DNA of 64,000 nucleotides, from contig OZ024742.1 of assembly GCA_964016885.1 (NCBI GenBank), forward strand, positions 356,338,066 through 356,402,065, read 5' to 3'. Source of the DNA: Eledone cirrhosa. Its lineage: Eukaryota > Mollusca > Cephalopoda > Octopoda > Eledonidae. This document shows, piece after piece, positions 11,906 through 24,029 of the stretch (the stretch's first letter is position 1; each line of letters starts with the position of its first letter). Under the pieces are notes generated by a model that was not told the DNA's origin, searched no databases, and saw only the letters and a list, made by a program, of their open reading frames with translations. Both the position numbers and the translations under genes were made by a program.

Positions 11906-12185
11906 AGACATTAGAAAAATTTACTAATTTCAAAAATAATTCATTTAGTTTATGATGTTATTTAGTACATCATTTTGCAATAAAAAACAAATTTCCCAGA
12001 AAGTAAAAGAAAGGTGCAAGGGTATAATTTCGTTTTAGTTTCTATAATTTTTTATGTTCTAAATAGCTTTAATGCAGCATTTCTGAGTGAATCAACATTC
12101 CCGAACTAACTGAAGACTGCCATCATCTTTTAGAGCAATTTATCCAAAATATAGTGAATTTATCTGATTAAATGTATATTATCTA

Positions 12186-12515
12186 TGTGAAGGCATATGG
12201 CTTAGTGGTTAGAGCATTGGGCTTACAAGTGAAAGCTTGTGAATTTGAGTCTCTGCCCGGTCTGTGTGTTGTCCTTGTGCAAGACACTTTATTTCACCTT
12301 GCTCCAAATCACTCAACTCCAGAAATGAATTGCGACGTCACCTGTGCCAAGCTGTATTAGCCATTTCTTTGCCCTTACACAACATCGGTGGCATGGAGAA
12401 GGGAGACTGGTATGCATGGCTGACTGCTGGTCTTCCATAAACAACCTTGTCTAGACTTGTGCTTCAGAGCGAAACTTTCTAGGCACAAAACTATGGTCAT
12501 TGGAAACCATCATCA
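12186..12515 (+). repeat. SINE-2 head with an alternative tail
   Basis: The head reads ATGGCTTAGTGGTTAGAGCA (A box) and the B-box region is degraded. The body reads GTGCAAGACACTTTATTTCA. The 3' half differs from the copies at 5.8 and 44.3 kb: GGCATGGAGAAGGGAGACTG, GCTGACTGCTGGTCTTCC, then a CATCATCATC tail. It is a third tail type on the same tRNA-like head. Confidence 0.75.
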
Positions 12516-12999
12516 TCATCTGGCAGCCCCAGCGGAAATCGACTCAACAATTGACCTCCACATGGGTATGTCATTCATTGCTGTTGCCAAATCCTGGATT
12601 CCAATAACAGAAAATCTGGAGATGACATCGGGGTAGGAGAGCTTGCACCCACTGTTATTAGTGACTGCTTGTGGTTTTCAAAGCACTAATGGGGACACAT
12701 CCTCATAGGTGGCACAATGGCAGTGGCCAGCAATTCTTACTTGCTTTTATGTACAACGACAGATATATGTGGGAGGCCAGCATATATCTCTCCGAATGTC
12801 AGATGTCACCAGCTTATGTTCTGAATGTGTCGAAGTAGGCAAGTGTAAGTGCCATCAAGGCGCTTTTGTTGTTTGGATGAAAGCATTCATGTTTCACTTC
12901 CATATAGCAAGATTGGTTGAATTGTTACTTAGAAGAGTCTGATTTTCGTGTGGTTGGAAAGATTTGAGCACCGAACTCGATCCATCTTGTTGCAAGTTG

Positions 13000-13520
13000 A
13001 CCATGCTTGGGCCTTTCTGGTGGCAAAATCCTTCTCAGGGTCAATGCTCCAGGACCCAAGATATCTGAAATCGACATCTCCACTGCACTTTTCACCTTGA
13101 GTGAGATCAACCAGGTGATCAAAACACTTGAAAACAAAGAATCACCTGGTCTCGACAACATATCCAATATAATTTGGAAAGACCCAAACCTTACTTCAGT
13201 CCAATTATCAATCTGCAATGACACTTTAAGCAACAAAACTCCTTCAACAAATTGGTTAAAAGCTGGCTTAGTTCCTGTCCCCCAAAAAGGTGACCGCTTA
13301 TCCCCTAAAACTACTGGGAACTGTCACTTATGCCCATTGCTGCAAAGATCTACAACAAGCTAATCCTTAACCATATAGTTCTGTATGTTGATCCCATCGT
13401 TCACATCAACCAAAACGGTTTTAGGCATGGTAGCTCTACACTTGCACAGATTTTGGCCTTGGGAAGAGTAATGGAAGAGATGAGAAACTCCAACAGACAA
13501 ATGACTAGTTTTTGGTAACC
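13000..13520 (+). pseudogene. Non-LTR reverse transcriptase fragment, N-terminal RT motifs
   Basis: Frame 13,007-13,363 reads an ESPGLDNI motif (the usual K-x-PGxDGI), then ICNDTLSNKTPSTNW, GLVPVPQKGD and a broken NYRG site. After a frameshift near 13,325 the frame at 13,330-13,518 continues with IAAKIYNKLILNHI, NQNGFRHGSSTLAQILAL and VMEEM. These are RT motifs 0 to 2 of a LINE whose palm (A and YADD) motifs are missing. The family is clearly different from LINE-B. Flanking DNA from 12,520 is unassigned. Confidence 0.75.
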
Positions 13521-13849
13521 ATAATAAAGCTGGTTAAGATTTGGTATGGTTGATAGTCCCTAATAATTCTACCATTTTCTTAATATCAAAATCAGGAGGT
13601 ATTCAACATATTGTATGTAACAGTTTTCCTGAATTTGGGATCTTAATTTTCCATGTCATTTTGAATAGTAGTGAATGTAACTGGCACCAAGTAAATTTGG
13701 AAATACTTCCAGAATGAGTTAAGTTTTAATAAATAATTTTAAATATTCTTGGTCTATAATAAGTATATATAATAATCTTTAGAGCTTTTGGTCTGATAAT
13801 TATTGATATCATACTATTTATAATTATTGCTGTATGATAAGTGTTAATG

Positions 13850-14036
13850 TAATTGTTTCTACTTTTGGCACAAGGCCAGCAATTACCCAGTGTATTACTG
13901 ATACTTTATTTTATTATCGACCCCGTAAGGATGAAAGGCAAAGTTAACCTCGACGGGATTTGAACTCAGACCGTAAAGGGACGTAACTATGTTAGAAAGC
14001 ATGGCATCCAACCCTTTACCGATACTGCCAATTCAC
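13850..14036 (-). repeat. SINE-1 (tRNA-derived)
   Basis: It is a full-length antisense copy, ATTGTTTCTACTTTTGGCAC to CTGCCAATTCACAATAA, followed by an AATAATAATAAC run. Confidence 0.9.
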
Positions 14037-14559
14037 AATAATAATGAGAATAATAATAATAATAACAAGCAGGAAAATAATAATAATAAACAGAAAAAAA
14101 ACCTTCCATCCTTGTAGACATGGAAATATAAATGTCAAAAATAATAAATGAATAAATGTATATGAAGCACAAGAAACAATGGACAGTTTGCATACATTTT
14201 GCAGTAAAGTATTAAAATATAATAAATATTGATCTTGTAAATATTTATATATTTACATGTAATATGTCTTCTGTCAAAAATGGGGTTGAGACAACTCGAT
14301 ATTCACCTTGGTTCAGATGTTATTGAAATGTGATGTAGTAAATCTTTGGAGATCCATACAAAACTTGTGTAAATCAGTGTTTCTTAATATGAACTTGTCA
14401 TGATGAAATATTGTTAAAAAGGAGAAACCCAGCCATTGTTTTAATGTTGTAACAGCATTGTCATATGTTTATTTCTATGTGTGTTGGACCTCCATTAGTT
14501 GGACCGATTAGTTTTCTAGTCATTTGAACAACAGAAGAGCCTGCTAGTGAAATTAATTT

Positions 14560-14792
14560 GTAAATAACTGAGTATTCCAAGTATTCAACTTGCATGTGCA
14601 CATTCAAAGCTGTTCTCTTACTGTACGACAAATTAGAATTACAGGTACAACTCGTTTTTGTTAGCTGAGTACACTGAAGCAACATGAAATAATATGCCTT
14701 GCTCAAAGATACAACACATTGATGTGAATTGAACTCACAACCTCACCATGTTGAACTAAACACCCTAACAGTTAAGCCATGCACCTTCACTT
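14560..14792 (-). repeat. SINE-3 (tRNA-like head), diverged
   Basis: The antisense head is at 14,725-14,792: the complement reads GTGAAGGTGCATGGCTTAAC, then TTGTGAGTTCAATTCAC. The body carries TGAGCAAGGCATATTATTTC and a decayed TACCTGTAATTC segment shared with the SINE-3 copy at 57.9 kb. Confidence 0.7.
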
Positions 14793-14799
14793 CTAAGCA

Positions 14800-15590
14800 G
14801 TGCCAGGTAACATAACTAAATTTCTATAAGTTGGGAAAGGGTCTGCTAAATTGAGCTAATGAGAAGGATGTTAAGAAGAAGAGGACAAATCTCCCCCAGA
14901 TTTTATTTAACTGTCATAATAAACTGATACAATGTAACTATAACTATAATTCATTCTTATCACAGCTGGAATGTCTTCCATCAGAAGTTTGCTCGATTAA
15001 TGCTACCTTCAGGCTAAACAACAGCAACTAAATTTCTGTGGAGAGGTTGAATCAAATAGTTTAAATGGAAATGCTGCAAGACTGGGGCTATTATAGAGTT
15101 TTGAAACATAAATTAAGATTTATGAAACATGTATATATTGGAATTAATCCAAGCCCACTACACCATATTACACTATGTAGCATTACATTGAAACAAAACT
15201 TCAATATCTCAAGGCTCTCACAACTTATATAATGCTAGAGCAATATATAGAATCAGATATAACTAAATATGGCTAGTATACCATGAAGTAGCCATTTGTA
15301 AAATAGGGATAGTGTATTTATTAGATATAACATGGCTCTATTTAGAATGATAGCCAACATATTCTGGATGAAATGAAGAAGAAGCTGGTGTGACTTGCAC
15401 TATTAAAACACCAGCAAATGAAGAATCACCAATATAAAAGTAATAATACTAATTAGAGAGTCTACATCTGTCACAAGTTTATGTAGTAGCAATTTAATAA
15501 ATCTACAGAATTCTTTATGACTACATCAATAACCAAGTAAAAATTAAGATTTCTAAAAGGATATGATTGACAACAATTCTGAACATTATT
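14800..15590. other. AT-rich stretch, no gene seen
   Basis: No recognisable gene or repeat. Confidence 0.55.
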
Positions 15591-15815
15591 ATATTAATTG
15601 TTTCTACTTTAAGCACAAGGCCAGCAATTACCCAGTACATTACTGGTACTTTATTTTATCGACCCCGTAAGGATGAAAGGCAAAGTCAACCTCGGTCAGT
15701 GGAATGGCAGTAACGGTAGAGGGTCAGACGCCATGATTTCCAGCATAGAGTTACAGCCTTTACGTTCTGAGTTCAAATCCCACTGAGGTTAACTTTGCCT
15801 TTTATCCTTATATGT
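15591..15815 (-). repeat. SINE-1 with internal inversion
   Basis: The 3' half (15,591-15,696) is antisense and ends in CAACCTCGG. The 5' half (15,697-15,815) is in the plus orientation, starting TGGAATGGCAGTAACGGTAG and including the B box GAGTTCAAATCCCACTGAGG. Read on the minus strand this is an inverted 5' half followed by a sense 3' half, with about 30 bp present in both. That is the layout expected of twin priming. Confidence 0.8.
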
Positions 15816-15984
15816 CCTCTGGTGGAAAAGTCCTGAACAGCATTGGGCTTGGCAGATTTTAATGAGAAAGGACGGCAATGTGTTCAACTGCAGTGAAACT
15901 ACATCTAGCCAAGCTTTGTAACTGAACTCTTGTGGGTATTTTGGGGGTATTTTTTGTGTCGCAAGTATGATCACCTTACATGCG

Positions 15985-16165
15985 AGACTGGGTGCTTTTT
16001 GTCATAGCACCATCATAACCACCTTACAGAGTTGACTGGGTGCTATTTTTCATAGCATCAAAGCAACTCCCTTACAAAGTGGACTTGGTGTTTTTGTAGG
16101 GTGACCAAAATTATGGGAGAGAAAGTGTGGAGTGTAAATAACAACATTAAAAATAGAGTTATGTA
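15985..16165 (-). repeat. LINE 3'-UTR modules, decayed
   Basis: Three loosely spaced antisense copies of the module (ACTGGGTGCTTTTTGTCATA, then CCACCTTACAGAGTTGACTG) are followed by GGTGACCAAAATTATGGGAG. The same closing sequence stands at the end of the minisatellite at 31,384-31,990, so the two loci share a parent repeat. Confidence 0.65.
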
Positions 16166-16169
16166 TGGA

Positions 16170-17830
16170 TGCCAGAAAGTGTTTAATCTTTACAGCCTAC
16201 AATATCTAATACAATACAAGGCTTAATTATGACTTATATAACAATAAATATATGAAATGTGTTTAACCAGAAATCAAATTTGTAGATAGAAGATTGATAA
16301 TTCACAAATTGAAAGTGTCATTAGGGTGTCAGATTAGAAATGCCTCTGTATTTGTTCTGGATTATTGTGCTCTGAGGCTAAATCCAAATATGGGTGATAA
16401 ATAAATTACAAGTCTAGTACTGGGGTCACTTTTCTCTTTTTCTGGAAGAAATTAGCTGTTCTAGCCTGGCTAGTGACAGGTTCTATCAAGTTTATAAATG
16501 TCCAAGACATGCCATGTGTCATGATAGCACCCCTACGACTCCATCAGGAGTTAAGGATCCTTTATCTTTACCTGGGAATATCTTTTGTATAGAAAAGTTT
16601 AGATGATGAGAGATATGCATGCATTTAAAAGAAAATACATTTGAGTGAAATGAAACATTTGGTACGACAGATATTAAATAAACTGAAGCTGGTATAAGAA
16701 TCCAGACATGTACAGGGGAAGAATTATGTAATTGCTTATGGTTTGATTGTTAATCAGTATATTTTTCTTGGAAAGAGGTTTAGTTCAGAGACTGCTTGCT
16801 AGTAACTATTTTGGTGACTGTAGTTTTGTTGTTCAAATTCAATGTTTCATATCTGGCATGAAATATCGATATGTAGCCTGGCAAGGAATCATAATTTGTG
16901 GAATGGCTGAAATCTGGTTGATATAGCAGTTTAACAGGTTATATTTAATTCTAATATAACAAATATTTAGATAACTGATCATCAACATCTCTGGAAAATG
17001 TTGAAAATAAACCAAATTTCAGAACCCTTAAAGGGTCAGCAACACAAATATAATAATCTGGTTATTAATAATAAATAAATCAATGATTCAAACAGACAAA
17101 AATAGTAGAGTTATGTATGGATGCCAGAAAAATGTGATGAAGTTTATAAAAATAGATTAACTCATTTTTTTTCTCCCAATCAGCAGAAAATCATTAGTGA
17201 GATTAAGATGTTCACTTCGCCACCATGGGGTTTAAGTTAGATGTCACTGTGTAGCACCCAAGGAAAATGTCTTCTCCAGGAGTCTTGGGCTCACCAACAC
17301 ATTGTAAGGGGAACTTAAGAGACAGGAATTTTTGGAAAGTTCTTTCTATATAAAAATATTTATGTGTTTATGTATACATATGCAAATTTTAAAACGCGTA
17401 ACTATCAATTATATTCTGTATACCATTATACTTTTAGCAATATTAACTATGGAATGAATCAAAAAAACATATTTGAAATCTATAACACAATAAAGCAAAG
17501 TTGTGTGTTACACATTAAACAACCTCAACTAGGTATGACATTGTAGACATAATCAAACTTTATAACATAATGACAAAAGTTTGATATTACTCTTTTAGCT
17601 GAAGAATGAAATACAAAACTGAAAATCTGTAACACTGAAACTTGTTTGGATGTTATGCCTTAAAGAGCCTTAATTATGAAATGAAATTGAAGACAATATA
17701 AAACTCTAAAAAAATTATGAAACCATGTAAATTTAGGCATCAAAATATAAATAAAAATATTTCTAAAGCATGGTATTTCCACTTGTCTATTTTGAGATAA
17801 TAATAAAAAAATGTTCGCTCTGCATGGCTG
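16170..17830. other. AT-rich stretch, no gene seen
   Basis: No gene is visible. The phrase AGAGTTATGTATGGATGCCA occurs twice (about 16,149 and 17,106), so a short local or dispersed duplication is present. Confidence 0.55.
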
Positions 17831-17835
17831 AATAC

Positions 17836-18015
17836 AATAAATGTAATCTGAGTTTTTCGAATATTAATAATAAAATTTGATTCGTTTGCAATTATGCATA
17901 CATGCCAACACAAGAGCAAGAATAAAGGGTTCATTCTACTGATGAGGCATGTTTGCATAATTGCAAACGAATCGAATGTTATTATTAATATTCAAAAACT
18001 CAGATTACATTTATT
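17836..18015. mobile_element. Fold-back element / MITE (~180 bp)
   Basis: Two inverted arms of about 69 bp (17,837-17,906 and 17,946-18,014) flank a ~39-bp loop. The left arm starts ATAAATGTAATCTGAG and ends ATGCATACATGCC; the right arm ends CTCAGATTACATTTAT. A few mismatches separate the arms. No transposase is encoded. The arm core (ATTCGTTTGCA and GCAAACA plus GCCTCAT) resembles the element at 38,919-39,216. Confidence 0.8.
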
Positions 18016-18029
18016 TTGAGTTATCATTT

Positions 18030-18520
18030 CGCTGTTTCTACAAAGTCATCTACTCCTATCGGTTTATTTTGCCATGAGATGCTACAGGCCATGACGGCGA
18101 CTCTCTCTCTATGATGGCTACCCTCTCTCTATCTATCGCTAAGCCACCTATTACCTCCCTTTCCTTCTCACCCATTCCTTCCTCACTCATTGTGAAGTTC
18201 TTGAAGAGATAAGACACACTTGGCTCTGAAAGGCTGAAATGAATCACTAGAGCTGATTAACCACGTCCCAGCCATCCAACCATATAATCTTCCAGGTATC
18301 CCTCTATTTCCCAATTGCAGATGTTCCACTCACACAATTATTGCTGTATTTATCACTTCACTAGCTTCCACAGCATATTTATTTTTACCCTCATTTTCTC
18401 TCCCATGCTGCCTCTCTACGAAGTCATCTACTCTCTTCCTCTCTCTTACACTATTATTAGTGTTGTTGTATTTATCAGTTTGCTGTCTCTACGAAGTCAT
18501 CTACTCCTATCGGTTTATTT
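18030..18520 (+). repeat. LINE-B 5' region with repeated motif
   Basis: The phrase CTAC-A/G-AAGTCATCTACTC occurs at about 18,038, 18,415 and 18,487. Two of these continue with the same CTATCGGTTTATTTTGC and ATGCTACAGGCCATGA. Pyrimidine-rich DNA lies between them. It may be a repeated promoter or 5' UTR unit of the LINE; that function is inference. Confidence 0.5.
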
Positions 18521-18939
18521 TGCAATCAGATGCTACAGGCCATGATGGCTACCTACATCACAATTTCCCTCCCGCCCACCCCCTCACAGCACCATAGCCT
18601 ATTCGACCAATCAAACCTGAGCATGTCCCCCTCACCCATTACCAACCCCAACAAACCCTGCCATTTCTACTACTACCTACCTCTCTCCTCACCCGTCCCA
18701 GCCCCAACATACCCTGCGATTATTACCATCACCACTCTTCTTCTAGCCCTGAATTTTCCTACCGTTATTTATGGATGAGCTGAGAATAAATGGAGCAACC
18801 CTGAATTAATAAATGAAAATGAATATGAATTCGCGAGCTACCAAGCACCCATGTGAAGCTTCAATTCAGAGACAGGAAGCACACGCTCAGCCCTGAAAAA
18901 ATAGACCCTTCCCCACGAATGTTGACAAATGCCCAAAAC

Positions 18940-21900
18940 TCTGAGTTGGTACCATCAATGTAAGCACAATGAAAGAAAGAGCAGGAGAAATCGTAGAGAT
19001 GCTAGAGTGAAAGGAAATTGATGTATGCTGTGTGCAAGAGACTAGATGGAGAGGAGAGTCTGCTAGAGTCCTTGTAGGAAAAAGTCAGTGCTACAAATTT
19101 TTCTGGGTGGGAAATGAATGTGGGTTGGGTGGTGTAGGTATTCTACTAGCTGACAAGTGGGATAAAGTAATCTCAGTGAACAGGGTGAATGCAAGAATCA
19201 TTAAACTCAGACTAGTCCTGAATAAAACAATTACCACAATAATATCAGCTTATACACACCAATCGGGGTTGCCAGACGAACTTAAGGATAGGTTTTACGA
19301 GTCCCTAATGCACACTACTGCTCTAACAAACGACAATGACTTCCTAATCATTGCAAGAGATTTTAACGGACACGTAGGTAAACACTGTGACGGCTTCAAT
19401 AGAGTCCATGGAGGACATGGGGTTGGCGCAAGAAATGAAGAAGGGTTCAAGCTTCTAGAATTCTGCGACGCCAATGACATGTCGATATATAACACAAACT
19501 TCAAAAAACCCAAGAGCCACCTGATCACCTATAGATCAGGGGAGCATTCTAGTCAGATAGATTTTATGCTCATCAGAGGACATGACAGATGGACGGTCGT
19601 AAACACAAAAGCCTTCCCTAGTGAGGAATGTACCTCCCAACATAGTTTAGTAGTCAGCGACCGGACAGTCAGAACTAGGCCAACCTGGATAAGAAAGATC
19701 TGGAAGCTGAAAGACCCCTCAGCCAGTAATAGATTTAAAGATATTTTACTCAACAGTAAAGAAGAACAGATAGAGACATTCAATGTAGAAGAGCACTGGG
19801 AGTTCCCCAAAAATAACTTACTAAAGGTGACGGATGAGATCTGTGACTGGAGTAAGACCACAGGCAGGAGGAGAGTGACTTGGTGGTGGAACAATAAGGT
19901 AGATGAGGCAGTTAAGGCCAAGAGACAGGCATGGAAAGAATGGAAGAACCGGGGAAGCAGGGTACATTACATAGAGACCAGGAGGGAAGCTAGGCGACAA
20001 GTATACTTAGCTAGGAGGGAAGCAGAGGATAGTTAATTCAAGCATGTTTTGCAACGTGAGGACCAGAAACAAAAGGTGTTCAAGATTGCGAGGCAGTGTG
20101 ACAGAGAGAATTGTGATGTCATTGGAGAGAAGTGTATCCAGAATGATAAAGGTGAGCTTGCCCTCACAAGTGCTGAGAAGAAAGATGCGTGGAAGAGCCA
20201 TTATGATAGATTACTAAATGAGGAGAATGCATGGGAAGAAGTGACCCTACCCCAAGTAGACCCTATAGGGGGGCCAGCAGTACAAGTCAGCAGGAGTGTA
20301 GTAAGTAAGGCAATCAAAGATATGAAGATGGGGAAGGCAACCAGTTCATCAGGTATAGCTGCCGAGATGCTGAAGGCATCTGGGTCGGTAGGTCACACTA
20401 TAACCACACGTATTGTTAACCAGGTAATACTAGAAGGTGTCATACCAAAGGATGGGTGCAGTAGCATCATTCTCAACTGCTACAAAGTTAAAGGTGATGC
20501 ACTAGATAGAGGAAACTATAGAGGTATAAAGCTGATGGACCAGGTCATGAAAGTAACAGAAAGAGTTATAGCACAGTTGATTAGGGACCGGGTGAAACTA
20601 GATGAGATGCAATTTGGGTTTGTACCATGAAGAAGCACCACTGATGCCCTCTTCCTTGTGAGGCAGTTACAGGAAAAGTACCTAGCAAAAAGTAAGCCAC
20701 TCTACCTGGCATTCGTCGATCTCGAGAAAGCCTTTGACAGAGTTCCATGTGCTGTAATCTGGTAGGCTCTTAGAAAACTAGGAATAGATGAATGGCTTGT
20801 GAAAGCTGTACAAGCCATGTATAGGGGAGCAGTCAGCAAAGTTGGGATTAGTAATGAGTATAGCGAGGAATTTAGCGTACAGGTCGGTGTCCACCAGGAC
20901 TCTGTTCTTAGCCCTCTCCTGTTCATCATAGTCCTGCAGCCAATAACGTAGGAGATTAAGACTGGATGCCCATGAAAACTCCTGTATGCAGATAACCTCG
21001 CATTTATAGTTGAATATATGGTAGAACTAAAGAAGAAATTCCCAACTTTGAAGCAGGGACTAGAAAGAAAGGGTCTCAAAGTCAACCTGACAAAGACCAA
21101 GGTCCTTGTAAGTAGACGAGAAAACAGAACCCAGATACCCTCAGGTAAATGGCCTTGCTCAGTATGTAGGAAAGGTGTAGCTAGGATCTCCATTCTCTGC
21201 CCCAAATGCAAACAATGGGTACTCAAGAGATGTAGCGGGATCTCAGGGAGCTTAATTAAGAATGTAGGCTTCACATGTAGCAGCTGTGCTGGGACAGCAA
21301 GCAGCAAACAGCCACAGGAAACAAGTACCACCAATCTCTGGGAGGGCTCTGTAGAAACAGTAGACAGCTTCTGCTACCTAGGTGACCAAATTAGCAGTGG
21401 AGGTGGGTGTTCAGAAAGTACAATAACTAGGGTAAGAACGGGATGGAAGAATTTCAGGGAGCTACTGCCACTGCTAGCTGCAAAAGGCTTTTCTCTCAAA
21501 ATGAAAGGCAGACTGTATGATGTGTGTATACGAACAGCAATGTTACATGGTAGTGAGACCTGGGCGCTGAAGGTGGAAGACTTACGTAGATTAGAGAGAA
21601 ACGAAGCCTGTATGCTCCGATGGATGTGTAATAGTAATATACGTGAACGGCAAAGTATAAATGAATTGAGAGAGAGACTGAGCATAAGAAGAATCAAATG
21701 CTGTGTGCAGGAGAGGATGTCGTATTGGTATGGACATGTGATGCGTATGAAGGATGACAGCTGCATAAAAAGGTGCAGAGCACTAGAAGTCAATGGAAAC
21801 CACAGAGTGGGGAGATTCAAGAAGACCTGGGATGAGGTGATCAAAGCCGACCTTACCCAATTACACCTCTCAGAGGTGATGACACACGACTGTGACCTCT

Positions 21901-21956
21901 GGCATCACGCAGTAATACAGAAGACCCAACCTCCCACGGGTACAAGCCGAAGCTGA
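18940..21956 (+). pseudogene. LINE-B ORF (endonuclease-RT-PHD), disabled
   Basis: All coding pieces lie in one frame. In order: a GTIN start motif near 18,949; endonuclease residues QETRW (19,035), ARDFNGH (about 19,357), SQIDF and SQHSLV; RT motifs; FVDLEKAFD; then YADN at 20,985-20,996 where an active RT has YADD. The PHD-like finger at about 21,154-21,290 has lost its His (WVLKRC). The C-terminal domain contains HGSETWALK and HVMRM. In-frame stops are at 19,008 (TGA), 20,034 (TAA), 20,628 (TGA), 20,763 (TAG), 20,949 (TAG) and 20,973 (TGA). Two small in-frame deletions occur near 19,675 and 19,755 relative to the copy at 33 kb. It cannot make a working protein. Confidence 0.9.
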
Positions 21957-22254
21957 AGCATATAGACAATATGCCCCACACCCTCCCACTGCAAAGTGGT
22001 TGTGGAGGTGCCACAGCAAAAAAGCACCCGGCCCACACTGTAAAGTGGACGTGTAGGCGCCACGGAAAAAAAGCACCCAGCACTCACTGTAAATGAGAGC
22101 ATCCAGCTGTAGAAATCAAGCCAGAATCAGTTCCTGTATGAGCATGACAAGGTCAGCCGACCAGACACTGCCCACAACAGGACAACCTGTCTAACCCATG
22201 TTAGCGTGGAAGAACGGACATAAAACGGTGATGATGATGATAGATTTGACCATT

Positions 22255-23115
22255 TGTCTTGAGTTGGGACACAGCAAATTACTGATATACAAGCCTCCAG
22301 TATCACAGCTGTTTGTTCTGTGCCCTGCCAACTAAATCAATTCTCTCTCCCGGATACCCCTATTCTGTGATTTAAGCACATTTAAAAACATTTCTGAACC
22401 TAGACCATACATTTGCTCCTAAACTTCCCTAATAAACTACAGTTACTTCACTCAATCATACAAATTCAATTTGAAACTTGTAAACTGAAACCATATGTAT
22501 CTTTTACCAGAATTAATAATATACCCATTTCTATATTTATTTGTTTAAAACAAGTTATATACAATATATCACAACTGACACAAGTTTGATCATAACTCAG
22601 TAATTGATGATTTGAAAAAGAAAAAAGTTTTGGCAGATCTTCAGCTCTGATTATGTTCTAAATTAAAAACAAAAAAGAATACTCTGAAAACAAATTTTAT
22701 TTTTCATCCTTTTTTACTGAACTGCAGATCATTTTTTTAAAATAACAATTTTTCATTATTTTATAGGTTTTTATTCGTTTTAGACCAGACAATTCAATTT
22801 AAAAATAAAGAAGAGAAATTGCTTACAATTTATATATTTCTTACTGCCTCATAAACGGAGAAGATAAACAATTCTGACAATAATTCCTAAATGGTACCAA
22901 ATCACAGAGTCTCTTGAGAGTTGAAATGTAATCCAAAGAGATTCTATACTTACTTCTAAAAAAACAATAAGATTCTGTGCCACTCACCACTATATACGTA
23001 ATTATGTAGTTCAGGTTTGTGCCATGGCAGAGATCACTGATGCTCCCATCCTAGTCAGACATCAAAGGTCATGCTGTTTTATTTAATATTCATTGATCTC
23101 AGGGAACCTCTTTGA
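22255..23115. other. AT-rich stretch, no gene seen
   Basis: No recognisable element between the LINE-B tail and the hAT-like element. Confidence 0.5.
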
Positions 23116-23121
23116 CAGAAG

Positions 23122-23442
23122 CACGGCTGGATTTAGACCTAGGGAAGCCTGGGGTACTTCAGATATGGGGGTCTACTCAGAACCCAAAAATTAGAATACA
23201 CAGCAAATTCTCCAATTTTACATATCAAAGTTAACTTGACGCAAGTGATTGGAATTGAAAAGTTATACACACAGGTATTAAATTAAAATATTTTGACTAT
23301 CCTAAAACTAAAAAGCCCAGTTGAGAACACAAATAAATTCTTATGGTCTTATGGCCTGGTGACCCCCCCCCCCCTGCATCCCTATAGGGGGCCCAGGGCA
23401 ATTGTGCCATTTGTACCACCCATTAAATCTGGCCCCGATTCA
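23122..23442. mobile_element. hAT-like non-autonomous element, probable
   Basis: The ends resemble hAT terminal repeats: CACGGCTGGATTTAGACC on the left and TAAATCTGGCCCCG on the right, with GGGGGCCCAGGGCAATTG inside. These are the phrases seen in hAT-type MITEs of many animals. I see no clear 8-bp target duplication, so the limits are tentative. A C run lies at 23,361-23,373. Confidence 0.4.
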
Positions 23443-23452
23443 AAAGTATTAA

Positions 23453-23516
23453 TAATTGTTTCTACTTTTTGGCACAAGGCCAGCAATTACCCAGTGCATT
23501 ACTGGTACTTTATATT
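23453..23516 (-). repeat. SINE-1, 3' fragment
   Basis: Only the last ~60 bp (ATTGTTTCTACTTTTTGGCA to ACTGGTACTTTAT) are present. Confidence 0.8.
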
Positions 23517-23694
23517 CAAAGGTATTAATAATGAAATATCACCACCAAAGCAAAGCTATTTGATATGGGAAGACTCACAATACTCAGAAAAGAAACATAG
23601 TATTAAGCAACATATTTTTACAAATGTTCTTTATAGCTTTCAGAAACTTCTAGCTGCCTAACAACTTCCCCCTTTTGATTGTTTTTTTTTAGAT

Positions 23695-23812
23695 GCCTAC
23701 TAAGGAAAAACCCTTTTATCGTGAAGTATGTGGGAAATATTTTGCCTATATTAGTGTCTTCAAAACAAAAATAAATGTGTATCATTGGAACATTCCTAGC
23801 AAGGACTGATCA
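23695..23812 (+). pseudogene. C2H2 zinc-finger remnant
   Basis: After a TTTTTTTTAG tract, the frame from ATG at 23,693 reads KEKPFYREVCGKYFAYISV, then a decayed F-K-T-K-I-N-V-Y-H. This matches the C2H2 linker and finger pattern (EKPFxCxxCGKxF, then HxxxH). The first zinc Cys is Arg and the first His is Lys, so the finger cannot fold normally. The poly-T/AG upstream looks like a splice acceptor, but one finger with lost ligands suggests a relic of the C2H2 family, which is greatly expanded in octopus. Confidence 0.45.
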
Positions 23813-24029
23813 TAATAGAATCAAATTCCCATTGTCACTGTTTTTGTCTTCCTTGCTTTCCCCATTTCTCAGTATTATAAGAAAATTAAGGGGCACAATG
23901 CACTGGCCGCCCTGCAGCCCTGGTGGACAGAGTAGAGAAGGCATTTCCCTGGAAGATGATGAGGGAGTTGCGTTGGTTTTCAATTTTTTCTTTATTCTTT
24001 GAATACATATTTTGCCTCCCATTGGCCTT

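Larger units (their letters stand above)
18030..22250 (+). mobile_element. LINE-B copy 1, long but inactivated
   Basis: This is the longest LINE-B copy in the window. It comprises a pyrimidine-rich 5' region (about 18,030-18,900) with three copies of a CTACGAAGTCATCTACTC phrase, one long frame with stops (18,940-21,955), a 3' UTR with two ~46-bp modules, and a GATGATGATGA tail ending near 22,242. The architecture is endonuclease, reverse transcriptase, PHD-like finger, C-terminal domain. The 5' boundary is uncertain and could begin just after the fold-back element. Confidence 0.8.
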
